Notes under the pieces: generated by a model
What the model was told of the DNA's origin: nothing
Databases searched by the model: none
The model's input: only the letters and a program-made list of their open reading frames with translations
Assembly: GCA_013330215.1 (NCBI GenBank)
Contig: DUIS01000069.1
Coordinates: forward strand, 1 to 13,007
Origin: Microcaldota archaeon
Lineage (GTDB): Archaea > Micrarchaeota > Micrarchaeia > Micrarchaeales > Micrarchaeaceae
DNA: 13,007 bases
Direction: 5' to 3'
Shown here: positions 4,675 to 12,162 of the stretch, one piece after another
How the letters are laid out: every line of letters starts with the position of its first letter
Numbering within the stretch: the stretch's first letter is position 1
Program-made: the position numbers and the translations under genes

Positions 4675-6900
4675 TCACTTCCTTTTCTTTACTCCCTTCA
4701 CCCTCAGCGTGAATGAGAAAGTGCTGCCCTTCCCAGGTTCGGATTCGCAGGATATCTTACCGCCATGCAGTTCCACTATCTGCTTTGTTATCGACAGTCC
4801 AAGCCCTGTCCCAGCGCCCTCCTGCTTCACAAGCCCCCTCTTTGTCGGAGCCTCGTAAAACTTCCTGAAGAGCTTGTGCCTGTCCTCGTCGCTTATGCCT
4901 ATTCCCGTGTCTGTGACACTGCACTCCACGAAGCTCTTCCCCTTGTTCGCTATCTTCACCTTTATATCTCCCTTGTCCGTGAACTTTATCGAGTTGCCTA
5001 TCAGATTGACGAACACCTGTATCAGCCTGTTCGGATCCGCGATTATCGTAGGGACATCGTATTCGACATTCCATGAGAACTTCAGCCCCTCCTTCAGCGC
5101 GGATTCCCTCATGGACTGCATGGTCGGGTTGTTGTAAAGCTCCTTCAGGTTCACCTCCCTCACCTCTAGCTTCATCTTTTCGGACTCGAGCTTTGCGGCA
5201 TCGAGCACCTGTTGTATCATCTGTATGAGCCTGTCGGCCTCGTCTATTATCGTCTTGATGTAGTTGAGCTGGTCTGTGTTGAGCTCGCCGAACTCGCCCT
5301 TGTACAATAGTTTCGAGAAGCCTATTATGTTCGTCAGCGGGGTCTTGAGTTCGTGCGATATGTTGTATATGAACTGTGACTTGAGGTCTCCTGTCGACTT
5401 CAGCTTGTTTATCATGCTGTCCTCCTTGTCTAGCCTGTCCTGGAGGTCGGCGAGCTTCCTCTTCGTCTCGAGCTCCTTTATGACCATTATGTAGTCGATG
5501 GAATCCGGGCTCCTGAAAAGCCTTATGGAATGCGTAGAGTCTATCTGTTTGCCATCCTTGTCAAGCAGCACAGCATAGGAATTGTCGACCTTGCCTCCGT
5601 TCCTCGCGTAGGCTATGTTCTTGTCGAATGCGGTCTGGTCAGCGTAGAGCGAGCGCATCTCCTTCCCGAGCAGCATGCTCTTCGGATAGCCTAGAACGCT
5701 TTCGGTGGGCATGTTGCAGTCCTTTATGTATCCTGACGCATCCATCGTTATGACCATGTCGGATGTGCTGTTTATGAAGTCCGTGAAGGCGTTCCTTATG
5801 CCGTCGATATAGCTCTCAGCCCTCGCGTCCGAGAAGAGCATCACATAGCCGCCAGCCCATTTCGAGAGCGTGAATCTCAGGTTAGCTGGAACCCCACTCT
5901 CGCTTGCGAGCGAGATTACTCCGTGGAGCCGTGCCTCAGAATCCCTCTTCTCAAGCAGCTCCTTCAGCTCCCCGCGCTGCCTCTCCACAGTGAGCTCTAT
6001 TATCTCCTTGCCGACTATCAGGTTCTTGTCGTAGCCTATCGCCCTCTCTATGCTGTCCGTAGCGCCAGTCACCACAAGTGCTTTGTCAAGATATATCGCG
6101 CCAGCGTACGATTCCGTATCCATGTTCTCCGTGATCCTTGAGAGCATGTCCAGCTCGGTTATGTCGTCAAGCGAGAGGTGCAGCATGCGCTCGTTGAGCG
6201 CATTGACAACAAGCCTGTAAAGCCTGCTGCCCCTTGATGTAGTCAAAGGGATAGATGTCGCGCCCTTTCTCGAAAGTGCCACAAGGCTGGGGAATTCCAT
6301 GCCTATAAGCGCGCCTATGCTGCTCTCGTCGAGGTTCCTAGGCGCGAGCTCCTTCCTCGCATTGTCGTTCGCCTTCAGTATCTTCCCGTCGCTGGATATG
6401 AGCAGCTGTATGTCGCTGCTGTTGAACGCCGCGTTGAAATATCCGGCAAGCTTTAGCCCCCTCTCGCTCTCGTACTTCGAAAGCAGTATCATGCTCGCGA
6501 AATACGCGCCAAGGGAGGCTGTGTCTACAATCTCCTTCACGAACTTGTTCTCGAGGAACGAGAGCATCTCCACTATCGCGATTACGCGCCCGCCGATTGC
6601 CACCGGCACGAGCGCGCAGCTCTTGAATCCGCGGTTCTTATACTTTATGAGCTCCGGGAAGGAGGAATACTCGCTGAGCTGGTTGTCTATATACGTCTTC
6701 CTCGTGTTTGAAAGATAGCCGTAAAACTCGTTTGGGGCAGTCCCCTCTCTGTACATGCCGTTTATCGAGACCTTGTCTATCCCGAGGATTGTGGCTATTG
6801 CATCAGAGAATTTCCTCTGCAGCTCCTCCTCCGAGGCTCCGCTCCCGGCCTCCTCAACGATCTGCTGAAAGAGCCTGCCTATAATGATATTCTCTGGCAC
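4675..6900 (-). CDS. Soluble sensor histidine kinase with GAF and PAS domains
   Basis: 741 residues from GTG 6900. Residues about 1-145 look like a GAF domain. Residues 155-260 and 265-360 are probable degenerate PAS domains. Residues 370-480 are a clearer PAS domain (NSTSDMVITMDASGYIKDCN). A coiled coil (about 478-503) leads to the dimerisation and phosphoacceptor helix FIYNISHELKTPLTN with H516. The ATP-binding domain follows, with the N box (FVNLIGNSIKF), DTGIGI and GTGLGLS. There is no membrane segment or signal peptide, so it senses something in the cytosol, perhaps a small ligand bound by GAF or PAS. It autophosphorylates on His and passes the phosphate to a receiver Asp. GTG 6900 is preferred over TTG 6903 because the ribosome site GGTGAT (6906-6911) sits five bases from it but only two from the TTG. 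The response regulator at 1-370 is a candidate partner. Confidence 0.93.
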   Translation of the reverse strand: MPENIIIGRLFQQIVEEAGSGASEEELQRKFSDAIATILGIDKVSINGMYREGTAPNEFYGYLSNTRKTYIDNQLSEYSSFPELIKYKNRGFKSCALVPVAIGGRVIAIVEMLSFLENKFVKEIVDTASLGAYFASMILLSKYESERGLKLAGYFNAAFNSSDIQLLISSDGKILKANDNARKELAPRNLDESSIGALIGMEFPSLVALSRKGATSIPLTTSRGSRLYRLVVNALNERMLHLSLDDITELDMLSRITENMDTESYAGAIYLDKALVVTGATDSIERAIGYDKNLIVGKEIIELTVERQRGELKELLEKRDSEARLHGVISLASESGVPANLRFTLSKWAGGYVMLFSDARAESYIDGIRNAFTDFINSTSDMVITMDASGYIKDCNMPTESVLGYPKSMLLGKEMRSLYADQTAFDKNIAYARNGGKVDNSYAVLLDKDGKQIDSTHSIRLFRSPDSIDYIMVIKELETKRKLADLQDRLDKEDSMINKLKSTGDLKSQFIYNISHELKTPLTNIIGFSKLLYKGEFGELNTDQLNYIKTIIDEADRLIQMIQQVLDAAKLESEKMKLEVREVNLKELYNNPTMQSMRESALKEGLKFSWNVEYDVPTIIADPNRLIQVFVNLIGNSIKFTDKGDIKVKIANKGKSFVECSVTDTGIGISDEDRHKLFRKFYEAPTKRGLVKQEGAGTGLGLSITKQIVELHGGKISCESEPGKGSTFSFTLRVKGVKKRK

Positions 6901-6905
6901 CAATT

Positions 6906-6911
6906 ATCACC
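6906..6911 (-). promoter_or_regulatory. Ribosome-binding site that decides the histidine kinase start
   Basis: GGTGAT on the minus strand is a full match to the archaeal Shine-Dalgarno core. The five-base spacing to GTG 6900 is suitable; the two-base spacing to TTG 6903 is too short. Confidence 0.6.
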
Positions 6912-6932
6912 GCCGACTGCAAAAGTATCTTT

Positions 6933-6940
6933 GTATAAAC
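6933..6940 (-). promoter_or_regulatory. TATA-like box for the histidine kinase
   Basis: TTTATACA on the minus strand is centred about 36 bases before GTG 6900. It lies in the 116-base divergent region shared with the HEPN-like gene. Confidence 0.5.
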
Positions 6941-6975
6941 GAATAGCGATTCGATTATACTTATCAGCAGCGAAA

Positions 6976-6983
6976 TTATATAA
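6976..6983 (+). promoter_or_regulatory. TATA box for the HEPN-like gene
   Basis: TTATATAA is a strong TATA match, centred about 37 bases before ATG 7017. It rules out the in-frame ATG at 6984, which directly follows the box and would lie upstream of the transcript start. Confidence 0.6.
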
Positions 6984-7016
6984 ATGCGTACAGAGCCATG
7001 TTATTGGGTGGTACGG

Positions 7017-7406
7017 ATGAAAAGAGTACGAGAACTGGTCGCGAAGGCATCGCAGGACTTTGAGCTTGCGAAGAGGCACAAGCAGGTGAAGGAGTACGTG
7101 ACCGCGACAATACTCTACAATAGGGCAGTCGAAAAGGTTCTCAAGGCGCTCTTCATAAGCAGGACCAGGAAGGAGCCGCCTAAAAATGCATCGATAGACT
7201 ACCTTGCAAGGAGGACCGGGGTGCCGGATGAGGTTGCTGTGTACATAGCGTCACTCGACGAGAACGAGGCTGTAGGGATGGGCATGAATGGCCTTGTTGA
7301 TCTGCAGTACACGGATACAGGAAACGGCGCTGAGAGGCAGGCATTCTACATGGAGGGCCTAACAAAGAGACTGCTCGATTACGTGAGCACATACACGAAA
7401 ATATAA
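7017..7406 (+). CDS. HEPN-like small helical protein
   Basis: 129 residues from ATG 7017, which follows GGTG at 7007-7010 with six-base spacing. Residues 5-48 form two helices whose second half, YNRAVEKVLKALF, resembles the core of HEPN domains (small four-helix proteins found as toxins, RNases or nucleotidyltransferase partners). The rest is also mostly helical, with a linker RKEPPKNASIDYLARRTGVP that is usual between HEPN helices. No R-x4-6-H catalytic motif is visible; the only His is H21 next to R20. It is therefore probably not an active HEPN RNase. No nucleotidyltransferase (MNT) partner lies beside it. Its stop codon overlaps the TATA box of the fibrillarin gene. The HEPN assignment rests on a short pattern and should be treated as tentative. 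Confidence 0.55.
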   Translation: MKRVRELVAKASQDFELAKRHKQVKEYVTATILYNRAVEKVLKALFISRTRKEPPKNASIDYLARRTGVPDEVAVYIASLDENEAVGMGMNGLVDLQYTDTGNGAERQAFYMEGLTKRLLDYVSTYTKI

Positions 7407-7408
7407 AT
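7400..7408 (+). promoter_or_regulatory. TATA box for the fibrillarin-TPR operon
   Basis: AATATAAAT overlaps the stop codon of the HEPN-like gene (TAA 7404-7406). The expected start of transcription is near 7430, leaving a leader of about 45 bases before GTG 7475. This is longer than elsewhere in the window. Confidence 0.5.
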
Positions 7409-7430
7409 ATGAACTGAGAAAGTAGGCGTT

Positions 7431-7487
7431 ATGGCTAGTTCTTGCACTGCCCATGCTGGTGCCCACAGGCCAAGGTGTTTCATCTGA
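7431..7487 (+). other. Possible leader ORF overlapping the fibrillarin start
   Basis: An 18-codon reading frame (ATG 7431, stop TGA 7485-7487) begins almost exactly where transcription should start. It ends 10 bases past the presumed fibrillarin GTG, in another frame. It would encode a short Cys/His-containing peptide. It could be translated as a leaderless ORF and affect initiation at the GTG, or it may be chance. No independent evidence of coding is available. Confidence 0.25.
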
Positions 7488-8143
7488 AGATAAAGGAGCT
7501 GTTCAATGGCGTATACCTAATAGACGGAAAGCTCGCGACAGTGAACCTGTGCAGGGGCAGGAAGGTGTACAACGAGGAGCTCGTTCTTGACAACGGCGTT
7601 GAATACAGGATGTGGACCCCCTACCGGAGCAAACTCTCAGCGGCAATGCTCAACGGAATAAAGCACATGGAGATAAAGGGCGGCAGCAGGGTGCTCTACC
7701 TTGGCGCAGCCACTGGCACGACTGTAAGCCATGTGAGCGACATAGTGAGCAACGAGGGCAGCATATACGCAGTGGAGCTTTCGGAGAGGAACGTCAGGGA
7801 GCTCATAAGGCTATGCGAAGCCAGGAGGAACATACTGCCCATACTCTCAGACGCGATGGAGACCAGGAACTATGCAGACTCGATAGAGACCTGCGACATA
7901 ATCTACCAGGACATATCAGCGAGGAACCAGGCGGAGATAATGCTCGCTAACAGCGTCTTCCTAAAGAAAGGGGGATACGCCTACTTCGTCATAAAGTCTC
8001 AGAGCATAAACATCTCCAAGAGCCCGAAGGAGACCTACAAGAAGGAGCTCAAGCTTCTGGAGGAGACGTTCGAGCTGGTGGAAAGCACAAGCCTTGAGCC
8101 ATATGACAGCATGCACCTCTTCGCAATTCTAAAGAAGAAATGA
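7475..8143 (+). CDS. flpA: Fibrillarin-like rRNA/tRNA 2'-O-methyltransferase
   Basis: 222 residues from GTG 7475. This is the catalytic subunit of archaeal C/D box RNPs: it methylates the 2'-OH of rRNA and tRNA nucleotides using S-adenosylmethionine, at sites picked by guide RNA together with L7Ae and Nop5. Residues 5-40 are the small N-terminal domain (LFNGVYLIDG). The SAM-binding Rossmann fold follows: RVLYLGAATGTTVSHV at 72-87, acidic E101 in YAVELSERN, D126 in ILSDA, and the family motif YQDISARNQAEI at 144-155 with catalytic D146. K53 and K174 (FVIKSQSI) sit where the conserved lysines are expected. Length matches the family (about 225). TTG 7442 would add an unrelated Cys-rich stretch, so GTG 7475 is preferred, although no well-spaced ribosome site precedes it. 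No nop5 gene lies beside it, unlike in many archaea. Confidence 0.93.
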   Translation: MFHLKIKELFNGVYLIDGKLATVNLCRGRKVYNEELVLDNGVEYRMWTPYRSKLSAAMLNGIKHMEIKGGSRVLYLGAATGTTVSHVSDIVSNEGSIYAVELSERNVRELIRLCEARRNILPILSDAMETRNYADSIETCDIIYQDISARNQAEIMLANSVFLKKGGYAYFVIKSQSINISKSPKETYKKELKLLEETFELVESTSLEPYDSMHLFAILKKK

Positions 8144-8153
8144 GTGTGGTCCC

Positions 8154-8978
8154 ATGAATACAAGCGAGTATCTTGCATTCCTTGGCGCTCTGGAGAACTC
8201 CAACAGGACGCTTCTCTGCGGCTATTGCGGCTATGAGATAGCCTCGATAGGCAAGAGCTGCATATGCACCAACTGCGAGTCGCCTGTATTTTCCGCAAGG
8301 AGAGAGTTTGAGGCGAGGAACCACACGCTTCTGGAGGCGCTAGACAGCATCGCCGCATATGCAAGAGACCGCAGATACGATGATGCGATTGCAGGATACG
8401 AAAAACTTATCGCGCTCAACAAGGATCCGTACCTTATGCATGCGGAAGCGCTGCTCTACCTGCAATACTCAAACTACGAGCTGGCGAAGATCCAATACGA
8501 CAGACCGGGATTCATGGAGGAGAATGCGCTCCACAGGGACAAGTCTGCAAAGCTGGCCTCCTCGTCGAAGAGGCTTCTTGCAAAGGGGATAAGTGCCGCA
8601 GAGTCGGAGATATCCAACGGCAACAACTCATCATTAACCTTATACTCGCTCTTCCTATGCCAGATGAGGCTTGAGGATTACAGGGGCGCGCAGGAGAGCC
8701 TCAAGGAACTGAAGTCAGGGCCAAAGTATCTCTCCTCATACGCCTCGATGCTCTTCCATATCGGGATAGGGCACTATGACGCCGCGATAGCCGATGCTGA
8801 AACGCTGCTCAACGAGAAAAGCTTCTCGGTGAATGCGCTCTTCTACATTGGCTTCTCCAAATTCAAGAAGGGTCAGGCCCGCGACGCCAAGAAAATACTC
8901 TCAGCCCTTTCAAGGGTCCTATCTAACGAGTCGGTGGAGGCCCTGCTCAAAGAAATAGCGGAGCAGGAATCTACTTAG
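8154..8978 (+). CDS. Zinc-ribbon and TPR-repeat protein
   Basis: 274 residues. Residues 22-41 carry Cys as C-x2-C, then C-x-C-x2-C (C22, C25, C36, C38, C41), enough for one zinc ribbon. From residue about 57 to the end the protein is a series of helix pairs with TPR-like spacing and residues (DDAIAGYEKLIALN, LEDYRGAQESLKELK, GHYDAAIADAETLL, GQARDAKKILSALS). TPR arrays hold partner proteins; zinc ribbons often bind nucleic acid or protein. It starts 10 bases after the fibrillarin stop and is surely in the same operon, so a role near RNP assembly or rRNA processing is possible but unproven. There is no signal peptide. Its TAG stop overlaps the GluRS stop on the opposite strand by eight bases. 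Confidence 0.8.
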   Translation: MNTSEYLAFLGALENSNRTLLCGYCGYEIASIGKSCICTNCESPVFSARREFEARNHTLLEALDSIAAYARDRRYDDAIAGYEKLIALNKDPYLMHAEALLYLQYSNYELAKIQYDRPGFMEENALHRDKSAKLASSSKRLLAKGISAAESEISNGNNSSLTLYSLFLCQMRLEDYRGAQESLKELKSGPKYLSSYASMLFHIGIGHYDAAIADAETLLNEKSFSVNALFYIGFSKFKKGQARDAKKILSALSRVLSNESVEALLKEIAEQEST

Positions 8979-10686
8979 ATATGAATATGAAGCGCATCTC
9001 CTTCTTGCTGTCGAGTATGCAGAACCCGAACCTCTCCAGCTGCACTATCTCCCTCTCCTTCAATTCCCCTGCGTAGCTCTCTATGTAGCCGTTGTTCGTA
9101 CGCAGGCTATCCTTCCTGAAGTTGCCGTTCTCGTCAAGCGGGTCGCCAGGCACCAGTATGCTGCAGTTGAGGTAGTTGCCGTCGCACACCCATTGGAATC
9201 TCTTTGCCGTATCCGCGTCGCTCGGCTCGCCTACCCAGGAATCATCGACCATCTCAAGCTTTATCCCTACGAGCTCCTTAAGCTTTATCACATCGCCCTC
9301 CCTAAGCGTTGCCACATCCTCCCCGCTTATGTAAAAGCGGTTGTCCACTGTGTATTCCCGTTTGCCTAGGTCCGCAGTGGGGTGTAGCTTCAGCTCCACC
9401 TTCCTCGCGCTGAAATCCCTTATGCTTATGTCAACCGGAGCAGGCACATAGTAGAGCCTCTTCGCCGTCGGGTCTACGATCTTCTTGTTCTCAGCCAGGA
9501 GGAGATCCATCCCGACCACGCTGTCCATCTTGCTCATTCCGAAGCTGAGCACGAACCTCCTTATCGCCTCGGGCTGTATGCCCCTCCTCCTCAGCGCCGT
9601 TATCGTGACCAGGCGCGGGTCGTCATAGCCCTCAACAAGGTGGTCGGCTATTAGCTTCCTCACCTCCCTCTTCTGCTTTGGTTGCCCTTTTATGGAGAGC
9701 CTCGCATCCGAGTGTATGCGCGGCTTCCTCAGCCCTAGTGCATCAAGCACCATATTGTAGAGCGGGTTCCTGAGCTCGTAATTCTTGTCCCTCAGCACAT
9801 CCGTGACGCCATTGAGCGAGTCGTTTATCGGCGTATTGAGGTCGTAGGTTGGCCATGTGGTGTATTTGTCTCCCTGCCTATAGTGCTTGTCTTTCTTTAT
9901 GCGCATTATCGTGGGGTCGCGGAGCGCTGTGTTCTGCGAGCCCATCTCGCCCCTGAACCTTATCACCATCTCGCCCTCACCGTATTTGCCGCTGAGCATT
10001 GCCTCGAATTTTTCAGAGCTCTCCTTTGTCGGGGCATCCCTGTGCCCGCACTCAGCGCCATCAAACCTCTTCAGCTTCATCTCGTCCGCGCTGCATCCGC
10101 ACGCGTACGCGTTCCCGCTCCCTATCAGCTTCCTCGTGTAATCATACATCTTTTCTATGCTGTCGCTTGCGTAGTATTCCCTGCCGAATTTTATCCCGAG
10201 CCATTCCAGGTCCTTTTTGAAGGCATCAACATACTCCTGCCTCTCCTTCTCCGGGTTGCTGTCGTCAAAATAGAGGAGAAGCTTTCCATCGTAGATTTTT
10301 GCGAACTCGCTTACAAGGAATGCGGCCTTTGCATGGCCGATGGTCATGTAGCCTGTCGGTTCCGGCGGGAACCTAGTGACGAAGGATCCATTCACCGCGC
10401 CATCGAGCACCATCCTCGGCTTCGACGAGGATTCGACGCGCCTCTCGTGCTGCTCCTCGAACTCACCCTCATATGGCTTGTATTCCTTGAGAAGCTCCTC
10501 CTTTGATAGCGAGTTAACCTCATCCACGGTCCTGTCTATCTCGGCCCTAAGCTCGCCTAGCTGCTCCTTCGGCGTGCCGGACGCTACCTTGCCCAGCACA
10601 TTCGCAGCCTTCGCCTTCCCGTAGTCTATGGCGTTCTTCACCGCGTATTTCCTTATGAGTTTGATCGTATCGTTTGGGATCGCCAT
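8971..10686 (-). CDS. gltX: Glutamyl-tRNA synthetase, archaeal type
   Basis: 571 residues from ATG 10686. It attaches Glu to tRNA-Glu, and in many archaea also to tRNA-Gln for later amidation. Residues 1-85 are the helical N-terminal extension typical of archaeal GluRS (RKYAVKNAIDYGKA). The class I site follows: FPPEPTGYMTIGH with TIGH at 115-118, and a CGC...CGHRD segment at 196-216. The DDPRL-TITALRRRG region at 355-369 and the beta-barrel anticodon domain from about 400 match the family. Two usually firm motifs are altered: the KMSKS-equivalent loop reads QPKQKRE (335-341), and GVTHVLRGKDH appears as GVTDVLRDKNY. Catalytic residues otherwise look present. The start follows GGTTGATC, which overlaps the stop of the upstream gene, so the pair is probably translationally coupled. 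TTG 10698 is an unlikely alternative. Confidence 0.94.
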   Translation of the reverse strand: MAIPNDTIKLIRKYAVKNAIDYGKAKAANVLGKVASGTPKEQLGELRAEIDRTVDEVNSLSKEELLKEYKPYEGEFEEQHERRVESSSKPRMVLDGAVNGSFVTRFPPEPTGYMTIGHAKAAFLVSEFAKIYDGKLLLYFDDSNPEKERQEYVDAFKKDLEWLGIKFGREYYASDSIEKMYDYTRKLIGSGNAYACGCSADEMKLKRFDGAECGHRDAPTKESSEKFEAMLSGKYGEGEMVIRFRGEMGSQNTALRDPTIMRIKKDKHYRQGDKYTTWPTYDLNTPINDSLNGVTDVLRDKNYELRNPLYNMVLDALGLRKPRIHSDARLSIKGQPKQKREVRKLIADHLVEGYDDPRLVTITALRRRGIQPEAIRRFVLSFGMSKMDSVVGMDLLLAENKKIVDPTAKRLYYVPAPVDISIRDFSARKVELKLHPTADLGKREYTVDNRFYISGEDVATLREGDVIKLKELVGIKLEMVDDSWVGEPSDADTAKRFQWVCDGNYLNCSILVPGDPLDENGNFRKDSLRTNNGYIESYAGELKEREIVQLERFGFCILDSKKEMRFIFISK

Positions 10687-10694
10687 ATTCTTGA

Positions 10695-11306
10695 TCAACC
10701 CAGGCTTATCCTAATCTGGTTGTTGTAGAGCGTGCCCCTCTCGGTCAGGAGCGCCGACACCGAGACGTTGACCGGGCTGCCTATGCTCCTTACGCTGTTC
10801 AGGTAGATTGTGTAATTCCTGTCTGAAAGTGGGACGCTGACCGGACGGCTTGAATTCGGGTAATACATACTCAGGTTCCCGGGCAGCATTATGTCTGCTG
10901 TGGATCCCACTACTACCTCATTACTTGAACCCAGCTTTGCATACAGGAGTTTCTGGAGCGCATAGGCGGAAAGCTCAGAACTGTATATCTCGTAGCTGTT
11001 GTTGTTATTGTTTATGTAATTGTCTATGGAGCCGTTCGCCTCAAGCTTTGACATGAGCCCCGCAAGCGCGCTGGCCGTGGAATTTGAGCCGTTCGGGACA
11101 CTTACATAGGCTACCTGCGAATATCCGGTTATCAGCGCGCTTGCATTCGCAGTTGCGAATACTGTCGGCCCTGTCGCTGCTGCAACCGTGCTTGTGACAG
11201 TGGTTGCTGAGCCGTTGTTCCCGAATGCCGCATAAGATGTCAGGAAGATTATGCCTACGAATATGGCCCCTATTAGGAATATCAGTTTCTTTGTCTTTGC
11301 CTCCAT
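10695..11306 (-). CDS. N-terminally anchored surface protein of unknown function
   Basis: 203 residues from ATG 11306. A short basic start (MEAKTKK) precedes one hydrophobic helix at 8-27 (LIFLIGAIFVGIIFLTSYAA), so the rest probably lies outside the cell. The exterior part has a Thr/Ser/Ala linker at 31-60, then a mixed domain rich in Asn and Ser with about eight N-X-S/T sequons (N54, N75, N91, N144, N151, N164 among them) and a run of Asn near 99-103. There is no Cys. The family was not recognised. The organisation echoes the larger protein at 500-1597. Its stop TGA sits nine bases before the gltX ATG, and the two probably form one transcript. GTG 11315 is an alternative start. Confidence 0.75.
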   Translation of the reverse strand: MEAKTKKLIFLIGAIFVGIIFLTSYAAFGNNGSATTVTSTVAAATGPTVFATANASALITGYSQVAYVSVPNGSNSTASALAGLMSKLEANGSIDNYINNNNNSYEIYSSELSAYALQKLLYAKLGSSNEVVVGSTADIMLPGNLSMYYPNSSRPVSVPLSDRNYTIYLNSVRSIGSPVNVSVSALLTERGTLYNNQIRISLG

Positions 11307-11370
11307 AAAATGCACTTATTTATACCTATATGGTAAAATAGATTCAATAAAGAGTATTCTGTTCAGATAG

Positions 11371-11377
11371 TTTAAAG
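11371..11377 (+). promoter_or_regulatory. TATA-like box for the FKBP gene
   Basis: TTTAAAG is centred about 27 bases before ATG 11401, which predicts a leaderless transcript. AGGTAATATC directly before the ATG is a weak ribosome-site match. Confidence 0.45.
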
Positions 11378-11400
11378 CTATTTTGTTTTTAGGTAATATC

Positions 11401-12126
11401 ATGTCATTCAAAGATGGGGACTTCCTGGAAGTCGAGTACAGTGCATGGAGCGGGGCGGACAACAGCCTCATATCAACTACGGATGAGAAAAAGGCAAAGG
11501 AGGCAAACATATTCGAAAAGGACGTGCACTACGGCCCGGTGCTCGTGGTGCTGGGGTCAAACAGCGTGATAAAGGGGCTCGATAGGTCGCTCAGGGAGAT
11601 GGCGCCAAACGAGCAGAAGAGATTCACATTCAAGCCAGATGAGGCATTCGGCGAAAGGATACCTGACCTTGTGAGGGTGATGCCGCTCGCCGAGTTCAGG
11701 AAGCACGACATAGACCCGTATCCGGGGCTGAAGGTCAACCTTGACAATGCCACTGCGATAGTCAAGAGCGTGAATTCGGGAAGGGTCATAGTCGACGCAA
11801 ACCATCCATACGCAGGGCAGGAGATAACCTACGAGATAAAGGTGGTGAAGCACCTCACCTCCGAGAAGGATAAGGTGAAGGCGCTGGGCAAGACCTACAA
11901 TGTAGAGCCTAGCAGCGTGGAAGTGAAGGAAAAGACGCTCGAGATGACGTTCAACAACAGCGTAAAGAAGAACTCGGACTACTTCATAGGAAAGGCGAAC
12001 CTTATCGCATCTGTTTTCAGCTACCTCAAGGAGTTCGAGAGCGTAAAGGTAGAGGAAGAGTACATCAAGCCGAAGGAGTCAGATGAAAAGAAAACAGAGC
12101 AGGAAGAGGAAGCATCCGAATCCTAA
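11401..12126 (+). CDS. FKBP-type peptidyl-prolyl cis-trans isomerase, long archaeal form
   Basis: 241 residues. It speeds cis-trans isomerisation of peptide bonds before proline and acts as a folding chaperone in the cytosol. Residues 5-85 give the first half of the FKBP fold (LVVLGSNSVIKGLDRSL, then FKPDEAFGER). Residues about 88-130 are the inserted flap (IF) chaperone domain seen in SlyD-like proteins. Residues 130-150 close the fold with DANHPYAGQEITYEIKVV, the family signature. The C-terminal part (150-220) is the extra domain of long archaeal FKBPs, and the tail (220-241) is acidic and probably disordered. ATG 11401 is chosen over TTG 11383 because the fold starts there and the TATA spacing fits. 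It is divergent from the surface protein gene at 10695-11306. Confidence 0.92.
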   Translation: MSFKDGDFLEVEYSAWSGADNSLISTTDEKKAKEANIFEKDVHYGPVLVVLGSNSVIKGLDRSLREMAPNEQKRFTFKPDEAFGERIPDLVRVMPLAEFRKHDIDPYPGLKVNLDNATAIVKSVNSGRVIVDANHPYAGQEITYEIKVVKHLTSEKDKVKALGKTYNVEPSSVEVKEKTLEMTFNNSVKKNSDYFIGKANLIASVFSYLKEFESVKVEEEYIKPKESDEKKTEQEEEASES

Positions 12127-12162
12127 CTAATAAGGTGCTGTTCAGCCTCTATAAGCCCTGAC

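Noticed and set aside
6299..6718. 139-codon frame opposite the histidine kinase
   Set aside because: Antisense to clear GAF/PAS coding sequence, with Ser/Leu-rich low-complexity content typical of a shadow.
6984..7016. Upstream ATG 6984 as start of the HEPN-like gene
   Set aside because: It directly follows the TATA box, so it would lie before the transcript start. ATG 7017 has GGTG at good spacing.
9883..10506. Long open frame opposite gltX (207 codons)
   Set aside because: It lies wholly antisense to a confident GluRS gene, and its product resembles no protein. It comes from the codon bias of the real gene.
11318..11325. TATAAATA (minus strand) as promoter for the surface protein at 11306
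   Set aside because: Its centre is only about 16 bases before the ATG, so transcription would start inside the gene. A box near 11331-11338 fits better but is weak, so neither was listed.
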